From positions 124,001 to 188,000 of the forward strand of contig NW_027062694.1 in the NCBI RefSeq assembly GCF_032884065.1: DNA of 64,000 nucleotides, written 5' to 3'. The notes below the pieces were generated by a model, which had not been told where the DNA came from, did no database searches, and saw only the letters and a list, made by a program, of their open reading frames with translations. Below, one piece after another: positions 14,958 to 27,700 of this stretch; the first letter of the stretch is position 1; each line of letters starts with the position of its first letter. Source of the stretch: Artemia franciscana (Eukaryota; Arthropoda; Branchiopoda; Anostraca; Artemiidae). The position numbers and the translations under genes were made by a program.

Positions 14958-17900
14958 AGCATGAAAGCTTAAGTCAAATAAAATAATGAAACAGATAACC
15001 AATTTGACCAGATAAGGTGCAAGGTTTTTGTACTCCATTGGGAATTTATGTTTTTTTTTTGTAAACTTGCAAAGGTGGTTCTTGACAAGACCGTATCTAT
15101 GGGTGGGGTTACTGAGTTAGAACCCCCCTCCCCAAAAAAAAAGTTTGTCTAACTCGTAAAAAAGTAATACACATTGATAGAAATAAATTTTTGATGCGTT
15201 TTGTAAAGTTCTTTTTGTGCCCCTTCCCGTCCAAAAAACAAAACACCTCGAACTAAAATCCTGGATGCATCCTTGGTTCTCGATAAGGTTTATTCGTCAG
15301 GTGAATAAACCTTTCAGAAATCAAACATACAAAACCAGGAAGTTTCTTTGGCCTATCTCAACTACTTATTTTTTGGTATTAAAGAAAGTTTGTCCAGAAA
15401 ACGACTGTTCTCCCTAGATCTCAAAACCTGTGTTTCTGTATAAGACAGCTAAATCTTCAAACTCTCTTGGTCATATGAACCAGCTGTTGAGGTATAACAT
15501 AACCGCAGTAAAGATAAACTAAATGATGTGACTCGTCATTGTGTAACGTGTATTAGCAACCGCATAATTTTTTATACTCAGCTTCATATCAGCAATAGTC
15601 TAAATTTGTAACAGATTTCCTTGCTGAATATTATTCATATACGTGACCAACAAAAGAGCTGTTGAAGTCAAAAAGTTCTCTCTACTAAAAAAGGACACGT
15701 TTACAAAAAAAAAAGATGGCCATCCAAATTTATACATTCTTTGAAAAAAAAAAAAAAACAATAAATAACGTTTACGCAGTAACATCTCGGCGGTACTGGA
15801 CAGGGCTACCATGAATCCAACAGGAAGGTGCTTGAAGGGCATCCCGAGAATGGTGACAATTACTATGTTTTGAACGATAATAGACAAAAAAAAAGAATAT
15901 ATTTGTTTTTTGGCACCATCAACCGACAGTCAAGATCTATAGCCAGTTAAACCCCGTCATTTTTTTCTTTTTTTTTATTATTTGGAATATTTTTCGATTC
16001 TGGACGACAGAGAAGTTTACGTTACAACACCAGTATACAACTGCAATTCCTGAACTATAGGGTTCAAAACTGTCTTAGCTAAAAATATTTAATCATAGAC
16101 TAGTGGAAAAATCGTCACAGATCTTTGATTTCCTCTTTAAAATGCAATGTAGTCACTGTCAGTTTCATCAGTATGTTAACAAAATCTGTATTGATTCCTG
16201 TAAAATGAGCTCGTCATACTAGAAGAGACACTACAAAATAAGATATCACAAAACTTACAAAAAAAACATGCAAAATAACATTATCAACATTAGTATATTT
16301 CCTTCAAATTCTACAAATTACTTTCTCAATCTACTCCCTCCTTCCTACAAATTCAAATTTACTCAAACTGATATATTTCACATCAAATTCTACATTTTTG
16401 CAAGTGGAATAATTATTTCGAGTTTTGTAGCAATCTAATATTTTTAGATATTTGATATCAATTTAATGTCAACAACAATCAAATACAGAAATACAATTGA
16501 GATAGCCTACGCATGCGGAAAATCTGCACTTTTCCGCACTTTTCACAATATGCACTTTGTGTAACGCAACCTGCTTTTAGTAGCGTCTATTACCTTCAAT
16601 TATACCGTATAGACTAGGTGTCAATTTTGCACAAATTTTGGCTTAATAAACTCATCGTACATTATTACTTCGTAAAATTAGAGATTACCTGAAAGCAAAT
16701 TGAACAGAAAACAAAACCAAAATTTTTAGAGGAAATTAAACGCTAAAAAGAGAAAAAATCCTTACCAAAAAAGTTTTATTGCATATTTAATCACACGAGT
16801 TTACACAAACATGGTTTCGACTAAACTGAAACGGGGGAAATAAAATGGGTCTATCAACAAAATTTTCGCATGTCATACAAACAACTTGCACTAAACTTAC
16901 ATTTTAGGCTATTCATCATTTGCTATTTACAAACCCAAGTAACAGGGGTGATTTTGCATTTTATAAATGATATTTTATGTTTAATGTCATGGTTGTTTTC
17001 GTCGCAAAGATACAACGCATTCTCAATGCCTAGACTGACAACGCCTTCTGAACCAAATCGACATCTTTTCCGGTTTCGATCAAAACAATGTAGGAATTGA
17101 AACAAGTAGTGTCGCAAAAGCCTAATGAAAAACTATGAAGTTTTTTTTCTGGAGAGTTGTAATACCCCTTTTTTGCTCAGAGAATTCGCAGGCTCAAATT
17201 TTAATTACTTATGCTATTTTTTTCGACTCGACAGATTCGTACAAATGTTGATGAGAGCTGCTCAAAAGTAAACAATTCGCAGGCCGGAGGCGGTGGCGTA
17301 ATTTCGTCAAAATCCTGGGAGGGAGGGGGGGGGGGGGCAAAGTGGAAGCAAACTTTCCCAAATCAAGTAGAAATGACAACGAAAGGGAAGAAATGAGCCA
17401 TATAATACCATAAAGGTAAAGATACAGGCTACTAAAGAAAACTGACCCATTCCTGGGGAGGCTTGAATTATACAGACTTGTCTTAGTTTTGACAAGATTT
17501 TTGAAGAAAATGCTGGGGGGACTGGGGCAATGCAAGATTGCAATGTCAAGATTGCTGGGGGGACTGGGGTCTGAGAGGGGCAGCTACCCACTGCCCCATA
17601 GTGAATTACGCCCCTTCCAGAGGAGTAGACATCTTTAATGGATCCTCTACTAAAACCTTAGTCTACTAGGTGGGGTGAGGAAAGGGGATGAGACGATCAA
17701 TCCTGGAGGGTATTACAAGAAAAGGGTACATTTATTTGCAGGAAATATATCTTAATTTTGGATGGTCACCAAGCAGGCCTTACTGGATAATAGAGGCTTT
17801 TGAAACAGCGTTTTATCTTATATATCTCACAAAATTTGATTATGTAACCATAAGTAAAAACGGTCTTGCAAAATAGCTCGAACATTACAGCTGCTTATTT

Positions 17901-18390
17901 GAACTCCTCTTGGACACCATCTTCCTTTTGAATGCAAATGTAAATGTACAATGCTTTATTTTTAACAAATAATTATAGTTTTCCTTGATGTAAAACGCTT
18001 TCTAATATAACTTTCTTTTTAAAAACACCTATGGTCAGGGAAATGAATCATGTTCTGGAACTTTCAGACACCCGATTTTTAAGATGATATTTTAAGGTAA
18101 TCATAGTTATTTAAAATACAGTAACTCTCGCTACTTAATTTCATTTGGGCCATATATTTTCAGACATTGCAAATAAACTAGCGTTGGTGTTAAGGTCAAA
18201 TTCACTAAATAATTCTATATTTACGAGGCTAGGTATTATATACTTAAAATTATGATTTTGACAAATGAAAATACCTAGTGATTTCGGGATAACTGAACCC
18301 CTCTGAAAAAAAAAATTGACACTTATAGACAAAAAAAAAAAGACAAAAAGACGTTGGAGGTACTTTTAAGAGAAGAACAAAAAGGTTTTA
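14958..18390. other. intron sequence with a MITE-like G-rich block
   Basis: Mostly featureless. At 17287-17612 a G-rich block starts GGTGGCGTAATTTC and ends GTGAATTACGCCCC, an imperfect inverted pair (GGCGTAATT), and contains a direct repeat of GCTGGGGGGACTGGGG (17510-17525 and 17553-17568). The rest carries no recognised gene or repeat. Confidence 0.5.
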
Positions 18391-18392
18391 GG

Positions 18393-18638
18393 GATTATGA
18401 ACAGGTAATTGTTTCAGTTTGTAGAAAAGCTTTACCGAATGTTTTATCCTTGTATAGTATACTGACATACCAAATTGAAAGATCATGAAAAAGTAATTAT
18501 TTCAGTTGATACAAAAGCTTTACTGAATGTTTTATCCTTGTATAATATACGGACATACCGAGTTTGAAAGACTATGAACAAGTAGTTATTTCAGTTGATA
18601 GAAACACTTTACTGAATGTTTTATCCTTGTATAGTATG
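18393..18638 (+). repeat. three tandem units of about 88 bp
   Basis: Units start at 18393, 18481 and 18570. Each has GAT(T/C)ATGAA-A-GTAATT, TTTCAGTTGATA-AAA and TTTACTGAATGTTTTATCCT, then TTGTATA-TAT. The first copy is the most diverged. Purely local; no similarity to other repeats in the window was noticed. Confidence 0.85.
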
Positions 18639-20306
18639 TCACACGGATACGTTAAAGTAACTGGTATTATGTACAAGAATAATGTTGCTGCGATTACAGT
18701 AAGAAGCAGATCTAGTAGTTGGGGAAAATATACTAGACATTTTCCAGAGGAGTTGTCTAAGGATAGTTTAAGGAGCCTGTCTGAATGACCGTATGCAAAA
18801 CAACAAGCTGTCCAAAAAATGTGATTCAATCACACGATCTTAAAATCAAATGCAAGGAAGATTAAATATGATAGGTCTAATGCAAGATAGTTCAATCCTG
18901 TTTTAAGGATGAGAAATGATAGGTTACAAAAAATCCTTCTTTACGGCAATCTACTTGAAGAACAAAAAGCAGGACGTCCTTGAATGGGGCGAGAAGGGGT
19001 CGTCAGAAGAGACTTCATTGGGTGGAGTAATAAGTGGAGTTCTGAATTAACTCAGGTGGAGAAAAGGCGCGTGTAGCTCTTTTTGGTTCATGCCGCTTGA
19101 TGCTGCGACGACAGTAGTAGCACCATAACACACAACGAGATACATCTTCAACCACTATTGTATACAGCTTACCATAAGATGATTGTATGATTCCCATGAG
19201 GACAGAACCCAAAACAGCAAAAACACCTCATATAACTAAATGAAGTTAATATAAAGCAAAAATAGTAAAAAACATCTGATATCATAACGAGTAACGGACT
19301 TATTTGAGTTTAGATCAGAAATATCGAATAATGTTTATGGCACGAACAAAGAATACAAAATTACAGCTTGCATAAGTTGTAGATCGAAGAGATTGGGTAA
19401 GTTATAAGAGTGGTCACTGGCACTAGTGTCGGAAAAAAAGCCTTCAACACCATCTAGTGGGCGAAACTTTTTCAAGCTTTGGAATCGCTTTTTTTGCCAG
19501 GAACTTATATCAGACACTTATTATTACCTTAATTTTACTAATTACATTAACTAAATTAATTATTCTTATTGTTACTGTGGAAGAATGTCATGTGTCGTCA
19601 AACGCTAGATAGGGTAGGTAGTTACTTTGTCGATAGTAGCACCGGTTTCCCTTCTTATAAGTTACCCATACTCTTTGCTGTAGACCTTGAACCAAGGCAG
19701 ATAAAGGATTCTACTTAACTACGTACAAAGCCAACTCCAGAAAAAAAAACACAAAGAAAAAACCATGTCCTCCAGTTTTAAAAGTGCAGCTAAGATTTTA
19801 AATAATACTCAACCCAATAATTGACACATTGCATTTTTTTTCCTTCAAAACCCAGAAGCGCTAAAGACACCTGGCTTAGTCTTTGGTGAAAAAAGGCAAA
19901 CTGTGTATCACAAAAAATGCATCGCAGAATATCGTACAGTGGGCCAGTTGCAGGCTAAATTAATGGATCAGTTTAAGCTGTGCTCCTAGAAATGTAACAA
20001 TTTACCAAAGAAAGTCTACAGCTTCAAAAGGAGAAATATCTTGCAGAGATGTATCGTGGTAAATCTATATAGAAAGCTGGTGAATTTGAAAATAGAATAG
20101 CCAGAAATAGAAGCTAAGAAGTCAGTTATTAAGCAATACAAAAACCGCAACACTTTTTCTTGAGAAAAGAAAAGAGGCAGGTAAATCAAATTACCAGTCA
20201 ATGAATCTGTCACAGAAACGAGTAAATAGAATGCTACTGAAGCATATATACAAGAGTTGTAATTACAGCTACATCTACTTTTACTTAATTCAGTATGCTA
20301 CATTAC
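18639..20306. other. intron sequence, nothing recognised
   Basis: Non-coding between the tandem repeat and the long cnc exon. It includes the donor GTAATG and early intron sequence at its right edge. Confidence 0.5.
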
Positions 20307-20942
20307 CTCCTGTGTAAGTTCATCATATCGACTAGGTGAGAGGGATATCGGAGCTTCCATTGACATTGACAGTCCGATAGCTTCATCAAGAAGAGACTTT
20401 TCACCAAACTGATATTCCAAGGGATATAGATCATCATCATTAATGTTCAGGTCGAATATGTTCAAATCAGGTAAATCACTACTACTCAAATCACTAGTTG
20501 CTGAAACGGATCTTTGAATAAGTCTTTGTGTACCATTCAGGTCAGCAAGACCTCTATCACAGAGAGATGAAGTGCTGGGAAGAGAAAAGTTCTCAAACCC
20601 ATAAGAATTCTCCACAAGTCTCAAGACATAAGCTTCAACAATCCTCCTGTGTCGGTCCGAAAATCGTCTAAGATTATTGAGATCATTCAGAACATCATTG
20701 TGATGTCTTTCGAAAAGGTACTCCAGGCTTTTGGGGCTAATACTAACAGGTTCATGTCTGTTATAATGTCTTCCACTATATCTGTTATTCCCTTGTGTTA
20801 ATATTGAAAGTTCATTAATATCACTTAATATTGCACTTGAAGTAGTTGATAAATAAAGATCAGGAAGAAGTCTCACCAAAGTTAATAATAGAGGGACAAG
20901 AAGAGAATTTGGCTCCCAGATTCGTTTCTTAGCCAGCAACAT
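20307..20942 (-). CDS. cnc: cnc long-form N-terminal exon with membrane-anchor segment
   Basis: A 212-codon exon starting at ATG 20942-20940, with an in-frame TAA four codons upstream, and ending in phase 0 at donor GTAATG (20306-20301). Residues 1-31 are a short basic start followed by a leucine-rich hydrophobic run (LLVPLLLTLVRLLPDLYL, residues 14-31), as in the ER-targeting N-terminus of NRF1. Residues 67-110 (SISPKSLEYLF ... LRRFSDRHRRIVEAYVLRLV) resemble the NRF1 segment with a PKS motif followed by L..V..L.RF and a W/Y-LV helix. Residues 150-182 are Asp/Asn/Leu-rich and acidic, a plausible activation region. The exon joins in frame to the DLG exon. In-frame GTA AAA precedes the ATG right after a weak AG (20950-20949), so the exon could instead be internal. 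Function inferred: ER tether and stress sensing, as for NRF1 and CncC. Confidence 0.82.
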
Positions 20943-22220
20943 TTTTACCTTTTAAAACATCCAAGAAAACTGTCTTTTAATCAAGGATTAAAAACATCAC
21001 TAGTTGTAACTAAAATGGGCCGTCACAGCAAGCTGTCATTCCTGCATTACAGATAATAATTTATAAGCAACAAAACCTCACTAATTAAATACCTGACTTA
21101 CTAAAACACAAGGTCAAATAAACATCAGAAAGATAAAACTTAAACCCTCTCAAATCCTGAAAAAATTGAATCCTGAATAGAAAATGTTCCCAATATTGTG
21201 AAAAATATCAACTAAACATACACTATTTCATGGGCGCCCAAAAGCTGAATTTTAGAAGGGGGGGGGGGCATACTTGGTCTAATCAGCATTTCTAATGATG
21301 TATAACAAAAATCTTAAAGCTGAAATTCAATCCTGAATATGCTTCTAGATATGGCATTCACAAAAGAAAGGAGACTCCTAACTAAATGTAGGTGTACATC
21401 AATGCAAACATTTCAGAAGGGTAGGGTGGGGGCTGGGGTTGCAAAGATTGTTTTTTAGTACTTCTATAGGTAGGTTTTTGAACTTATTTCTCCTACTCCA
21501 GTGATTCTCAAAGGATCGGAATCGCACCAGGAGTCACGTAAATTTCCCTGATTCTTGAAACGATTCCACAAAGCAATTCGCTTTTCATAAAAAAAAAGAA
21601 TTTCTGAATAAAGCTAATACTTGAACTTTCTGAGACTGGATAACCAAATTTGCAAGGAATACCCTAGATAACACACTGAATTTGTAATCCTATATCTTTT
21701 GGGACGAGGGTTTGAGTCATGGTATAGCAATCATTTGGCTGGGGATGTCAGTCATGTATGTGACTCAGTGAGCTGCCATTTCACGCAGAGGACAAACACC
21801 AAGCCGATATTTCTCTGATCTGATCAATTTGTATGCAGCTAAACTGCCTAATTGTGAAATAGGTTAACCAAATCATAATTGAATGGTCGCTCTTGCTTGC
21901 CAATACCTGATTTAGTCTGTTTGTTTTGTTTATTAGCATTACCGAAGGCAAGTGAACAGGAAGTGAAACTTGTATAGAGGAAGAGGTGCCTTTATATGGA
22001 TAAACAGGACCTAATTCAAACATGAGCAATAAAGCTTCTTTTTTTATTATCTAATGACGTGGTGATCCCAGCAAGAGAGGAAAATGACATGAGTATATAA
22101 ATTTCCAACAAGGTTCAATTTATTTATGGGTCATAAAACAACAATTGCACTTCATTCATTAAAGAATGAATTCCACCCTAAAATAAATCCAAAATGACCG
22201 TTCTTTATACAAAAGATTTC
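20943..22220. other. sequence upstream of the long cnc exon
   Basis: Either promoter and 5' UTR of an NRF1-like transcript or intron. A weak acceptor candidate AG (20950-20949) directly precedes GTAAAAATG. At 21498-21535, CAGTGATTCTCAAAGGATCG resembles a hAT-type terminus, with no partner found. No other features. Confidence 0.45.
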
Positions 22221-22830
22221 AAAAATACAGAATGAAAAGTGGTAAAATTCCAGACAAGCTATTCTTGGCTATCTTGGAAAGTGGTTAGGTTAGGAAAATG
22301 AAACGTTCAGTAATCAATCCAGGGCCTTAAACATACTCTGAAAATGTATTGCCAAGCTTTTATGTTAACCCTCTTCTAATTTTTACGTCTTAGAAATTTG
22401 CTATTTGATAAAAATTTGCCTATTGGAACATTTTACCTTAATTCTCAGTTTTCAGTTTCCTTTTCTCTTATTTTACCTTTGAAAATGCATTTCTTGTTAT
22501 TTGAGTAAAATTTTAAGAACATATCAACAGTCTTTTTTTTATTTACGAAATGTATTTGCAGATCTTTAAAACCTCATAAATTGGGATTGAGAAGAGTTGT
22601 GAAGCTGAATACACTTTTCTTGTACTCCCTTTAAGCAGAAGATCTATTTTGCGAGGTTTCAGTTTTACAACACAGATTGTTACAGGTATTCCTAGGTCAG
22701 TGCCCTCTAAAGAGAGAAGTAGTGGAGATAGGTACTTCAAAATACCCTCCCGGGGCATGCTTTAGTCTGTACATCCATCCCTGAAAGCTTCATTTTCCAA
22801 ACCTAAACCCTTTCAAAGATAATAAAAAGA
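22221..22830. repeat. fold-back repeat, dispersed copy
   Basis: The left arm has GGCTATCTTGGAAAGTGGTT with AGGTTAGGAAAATGAAACGT (22265-22305). The right arm, inverted, has CCCTGAAAGCTTCATTTTCC with AAACCTAAACCCTTTC (22780-22816), and a TCATAAATTGGGATTGAGAA segment at 22573. The same units are clustered at 57.6-60.5 kb. No coding. Confidence 0.7.
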
Positions 22831-23949
22831 ACCTTGTCTAGAATTTTACCTAAAATCTACTAAATCCTGACTGTAGGACCTAAAAAGACGTTTATAAGCA
22901 TCTGACTCCATCCTGACGACAAATCTGCTAATCACTCAAAAGGCATTGGGGCCTTATCAATAACAAACACCTTAATGCAAAATATTGAAAGGATAGAATA
23001 AATAGTATATTGGGAAGAAGATACATTATTTCCTTTCCCCTGGAACATTTTTTTACGTATTTGATTCTGGACTAAAATGTTCCCTACAATGGTCAGCAGC
23101 ATTCAGTTTGGCCTGTTGCTTCGTCAAGTATTCTTTTGCTCAGCCCTACCATGTTAAGAATATGACTACTATCCTACGTACTACACCCATCACGGACCAA
23201 TTCTTTATAAAAAGCTGTCTGCCCAATACACAAATAGTTTTGTTTAGTGCTACAACACATTGATTGCAACACTCTAACCTGAATTATTGGCAAAAGCTAG
23301 CAAGGCAAATGAGGGATACACTACCAACCTGCAGACTACTATTGCCACTAATACCAATAACTAACTGCAGCATTAAACTTCCCAATGCAAAAGCACCATT
23401 GAAGAATACTCCTCCACCCCAATCCATTTATAGCTTCACTTTTGCCCCCTTTCAAATACTTAACTTCAAATCTTCTTTTAATCTGTTCTTGTTCCCTAGA
23501 TCCAGCCTATTCGGACATGGCATACTTATCATTTACCTGCCAAGGAATAACTGATAAGCACAATCTTATGCAATTTATTATTGTTCTTCTGTAAGCAGGG
23601 CCTAGTAACCTAAAGCTTTCTTTCGGTACAGCCAAGATAGTGGCATTAAACCCCTTTTTCTGAAAATCTTATTTTTTTATGTAGTGTCAGTCAAACAAGT
23701 GCGTAAACCTATCTGAAGACATTTCCTCAAGGACATTAATCATATCTTCCTCAACCTTCTGAGGACCCATATTTGACTATAATCATTACTATGGCTTCCA
23801 ATATTCCAATAAAGGTTTGTCAACATATTTTCTTATTCTTCCTTTTTGTTTTCATCTGCAAAAAAAAGAAGAAGAAAAAACTGCACTTAAGCTATTCTAT
23901 TTTTATATCTTCACTACATTCCCCCTTCTTTTCCAATTCATGGTACAAG
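22831..23949. other. no recognised gene
   Basis: AT-rich; short open frames only, none with a recognisable domain. Confidence 0.5.
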
Positions 23950-24735
23950 GTATACAGCATCCTGTTGTGCTTGTGCTTTTGTACCCTACTTGTGCTTATG
24001 CTATACTTAAGTTTGTGCCATATTTGTGCCTTGCTTATATGTTGCTTTATTTTGTAGGCATCCTGGGTCAATAAATCTTGCTAATAAAAATATTGCATGG
24101 TGTCAGAAGTAAATCTTTCAAGTTACAATGGATGTTCAACAGCCAACTATAAATTGAGACCCTATTTCCATTGCAGAGGAATTAACTTGAGCAACATGCA
24201 CAACCCATGTATGTTGGACCTAAGTCTAGAAAAACTGGAAAGTTTTTCTGGACAGGAAAACTGTGTACACTTACCTTCTAATTCGGATGGGAGAAAAGAG
24301 CCAAAAAAATCTTCATTACCTTTGAATTTGAGGATGTTCACACCCATAAAATAGAACCTTTCCTAGTACAGTTCAAGAAACAAGCTAGCCAACCCCCCCC
24401 CCCCCAAAAAAAAAAACACTCTTTGTTAGGCTTCTTTTTCAAAAGCAGGACCAGAAAGAACATTACTGACTTAAAAGACATTAGCCAAACCTTGACTTTG
24501 CAAGAAACCTGATGAAATAAACCAGGCAATCAAGGAGAGACTCTTTGCTAAAGGGGAATCTTTGACTTTAGAAAATGCTGCAACAAAATGCAGAGCCAAC
24601 AAAACAACCCAGGCTCAGTTAAAGTCTTTCAGTAGAAGTAAGGCTATACCAATAAACAGGAAATAGATGCTGTTACTCTCTCATAAATACAATTATTGTA
24701 AGGTACTTTTTAGTATCTTATATGCTGCAAGTCTT
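23950..24735 (+). repeat. possible LTR-retrotransposon remnant
   Basis: AATAAA (24070-24075) precedes ATATTGCA ending at 24097, and then TGGTGTCAGAAG (24098-24109), which looks like a primer-binding site directly after an LTR end. The sequence after it contains LEKLESFSGQEN (about 24222-24257), reminiscent of the start of Gypsy-type gag proteins. Sequence like the LTR end recurs at 24670-24700 and at 28240-28330. Too short and decayed to name a family. Confidence 0.35.
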
Positions 24736-24739
24736 TTAA

Positions 24740-27700
24740 CCCTTTCACGGCGTGTGATTACAATTGGAATCACAGTCTTTGCTGCAGCATAAGTGCCATC
24801 CAGTTATAAGAAATTGAATCGTAAATTATACCATAAGATAGCGGACATCGAGTTCTTTCGAATAAATACCCGTTTAGACACAAAAACATCTGTTGGGTTT
24901 TACCCAGGTCATTTCAGTTCTTCGTTTTGTAATTGAAGGAACTATTGAAGGTAAGGGAAATATTTTATTTTTTATTTTCTTTGTTTGGAGTGTTACAGTT
25001 AAAGAAAAAATTGGGCAGATAAAGAATGATTAGAATATCAATTAAGACTAATTATTTGAGGTGGGGGGTCTCTGGTTTACCGGTAGGGCCACTCATTTGT
25101 CTTGATCCCATAAGGCATCAACCGGCCATGAAGGTAAAACAAACGTTTTAATAGTCGGTTTTGTGTTACGGGGGCTATCATTTTGTTCGCATGTTTTTGT
25201 TATTTCTTTGTAACCTTAGAATTTTTAGTTGTGGTAGCTTTGTAGTTGTGCTACCTAGTTTGTGACTTTTAGTGATTATTTTTCAAAAAACAAGTGATTT
25301 TTTATGATTCTGGTAATTTTTAATGGTAAAGCATAACAAATTTAGTGAAATAGATTAGCCCTGAATATAATTATAGGATAAGGGATATTTTAGTCAAAAC
25401 GTTACTGAAAGCTAAGAAGACTAAATGTTATTAAATTTTTGACTTGAAGCAAAATGTCTGGATGCAGAAAAGCAAAAAAGTTGGATTCTTTGCTGTTGTT
25501 TTATTATCTGTGTGCTGAATCTGATGAAAGATATAAAGATATAGTGTTTGATATAGAGAAAGCTAAGAAAACCTAAACAATTCTTTTGTCCAAGAAACCA
25601 TACTTATCCAAATATTTGGTCAAATTTGATGGAGACCGGCCTGATATCTGTAAATTTCAATAAAAATGAAAAATATTACACCTACTTTTACATTAATAAC
25701 CTACACCTACATTACATAAATTACATTAACTTCTACAATTTAAATTAATTTCAACAATTAATGATTTTTTTTATTTTTAGTGCTATCATGTCAAAGCGGG
25801 AGGAAAGATTATTCAGAAGCCAGACTACACGAAATGCGAACCACATCTTTTCACGGGACGAAGCTGTTCAGTATACTCTTGAACCAGATGGAGAACTGTC
25901 TGATCTGGAAATAGAAGACGAGGAGGACCTTGACCATGAGGAAGATGATAACGATCCTGACTGGAACCCCCCTGTCGACCCCTCCATTGAATACAACGTT
26001 GATGAAGATGATTTACCTTTATCATCACTGACTCACGTACACATCGTCAACCGAAGTGCATCTCCACCACCATACCCTTTGGTTGCCTCTGTCATTAGTG
26101 ACCCATCTACCTCTGGTAAAGCAACACCTTTCCAATCTTCATCTTCCAGAGAATTTCGATGGAGAAAACGAAACTTTGAATCGCCCGATGTAACCTGGAA
26201 GTCTTCTCTTCCTCCACCTCCTCCGGAAATTCCAACCCCTATTGAATATTTCAAGCAGATGTTTGACGATGACATGGTCGAACGCATTCTTTTTCAGTCC
26301 AATTTGTATGCGATGCAGAAAGAGGGTGTCCAACTGAAAGTCACCAATAAGGAAATGGGACAGTTCCTGGGAATCCATATGCTCATGGGCATAATAAAAC
26401 AGTCCACAATGTCTCAACACTGGAATAGAGCTACAAGGTTTCCCCTCATTGTAGATGTCATGCCCAGAGACAGGTTCAAAACCCTTCGAAGATCTTTTCA
26501 TGCAAACGATAACCACCTTGCTGTTCCAAAAGGTCAAGACGGCTATGACTCTCTTTTTAAACTTCGGCCGGTTATAGACGGACTGCAAGCAAGTCTAACT
26601 AAAATCCCTGCAGAGGAAAGGCAGAGTATTGACGAGCAAATGGCCCCTTTTAAAGGAAAGCTAAGGTTCAAGCAATACCTCAAGGACAAACCCCACTCCT
26701 GGGGAATCAAGATATTCAGTCGTGCAGGGGCCAGCGGAATCATCTACGACTTTGAGGTCTATACTGGGAAAAGTTCAGTTCCGGTCACTGAGCTTGGTCA
26801 GGAAGCAGAGGTTGTGCTCAGACTAGCAGAGGAGATTCCAAGAAACAAAAACTTCAAGCTCTTTTTTGACAATTATTACACAAGTATACCACTGATTCGC
26901 TAGCTTCTTTTACACGGGATTCATTCATCTGGCACCGTCAGGACAAACAGACTGAAAGGTTGCAATATCGAAGCTGAGGATTTACTGAAAAAAAGGGAAG
27001 AGGAAGTTTTGACTACAGAGTTGAGACCAATAGTGGTATAGTGGTTACGAAGTGGTTCGACAACAAGAGCGTCTGCATTGCTTCGTCATTTGTCGGCGCC
27101 GAACCTTCAGATAACTGCAAACGCTGGGACCGTACTTCAAAGAAGTACGTCGACGTTGTCCGTCCCCTGTGTATTGCTGAGTACAACAAATTCATGGGTG
27201 GTGTTGACCTCAGTGACATGCTCATTGAGCTGTACAGGATAGATATACGTGGAAAAAAATGGTATATGCGTCTCTTTTACTATTTCTTGGATCTTTCAGT
27301 CGTCAACGCATGGTTGCTTTATCGGCGTCATATGGGTCAGCAAGGCCGAACCCAAAATAAGAGCCTCTTAGATTTCAAGAGCGAAATTGCCAACTACCTT
27401 ACTTCTACAAATGATGGAACTCCAAAGCCTCGTGGAAGACCCCTCAGAGACCAAACTGTTCCACTCCAAAAAGACCAAAGCTTGCCAAACCAAAGCCATA
27501 CAATAGTTTTTGCTATGACGGCATCCAGCATTGGCCAGAGGCAGTGGCTGATAAGAAGCGATGCCGGCTCTGCTCGGCTTATGCTCGAATCCAGTGTTTC
27601 AACTGTCATGTTTCATTGTGTCTGGTGAAGAACAGAAACTGTTTCAAAATCTTTCCTACCCAATAACTATTTTGTATTTCTTCTTCTTTGTATTGGCATT

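Noticed and set aside
17209..17591. Overlapping open frames of 60-108 codons on both strands
   Set aside because: G/C-rich low-complexity translation of a MITE-like block; no domain and no codon signature.
26033..26743. Minus-strand frames of 66-149 codons opposite the piggyBac transposase
   Set aside because: Shadows of the transposase coding strand, which has recognisable catalytic motifs.
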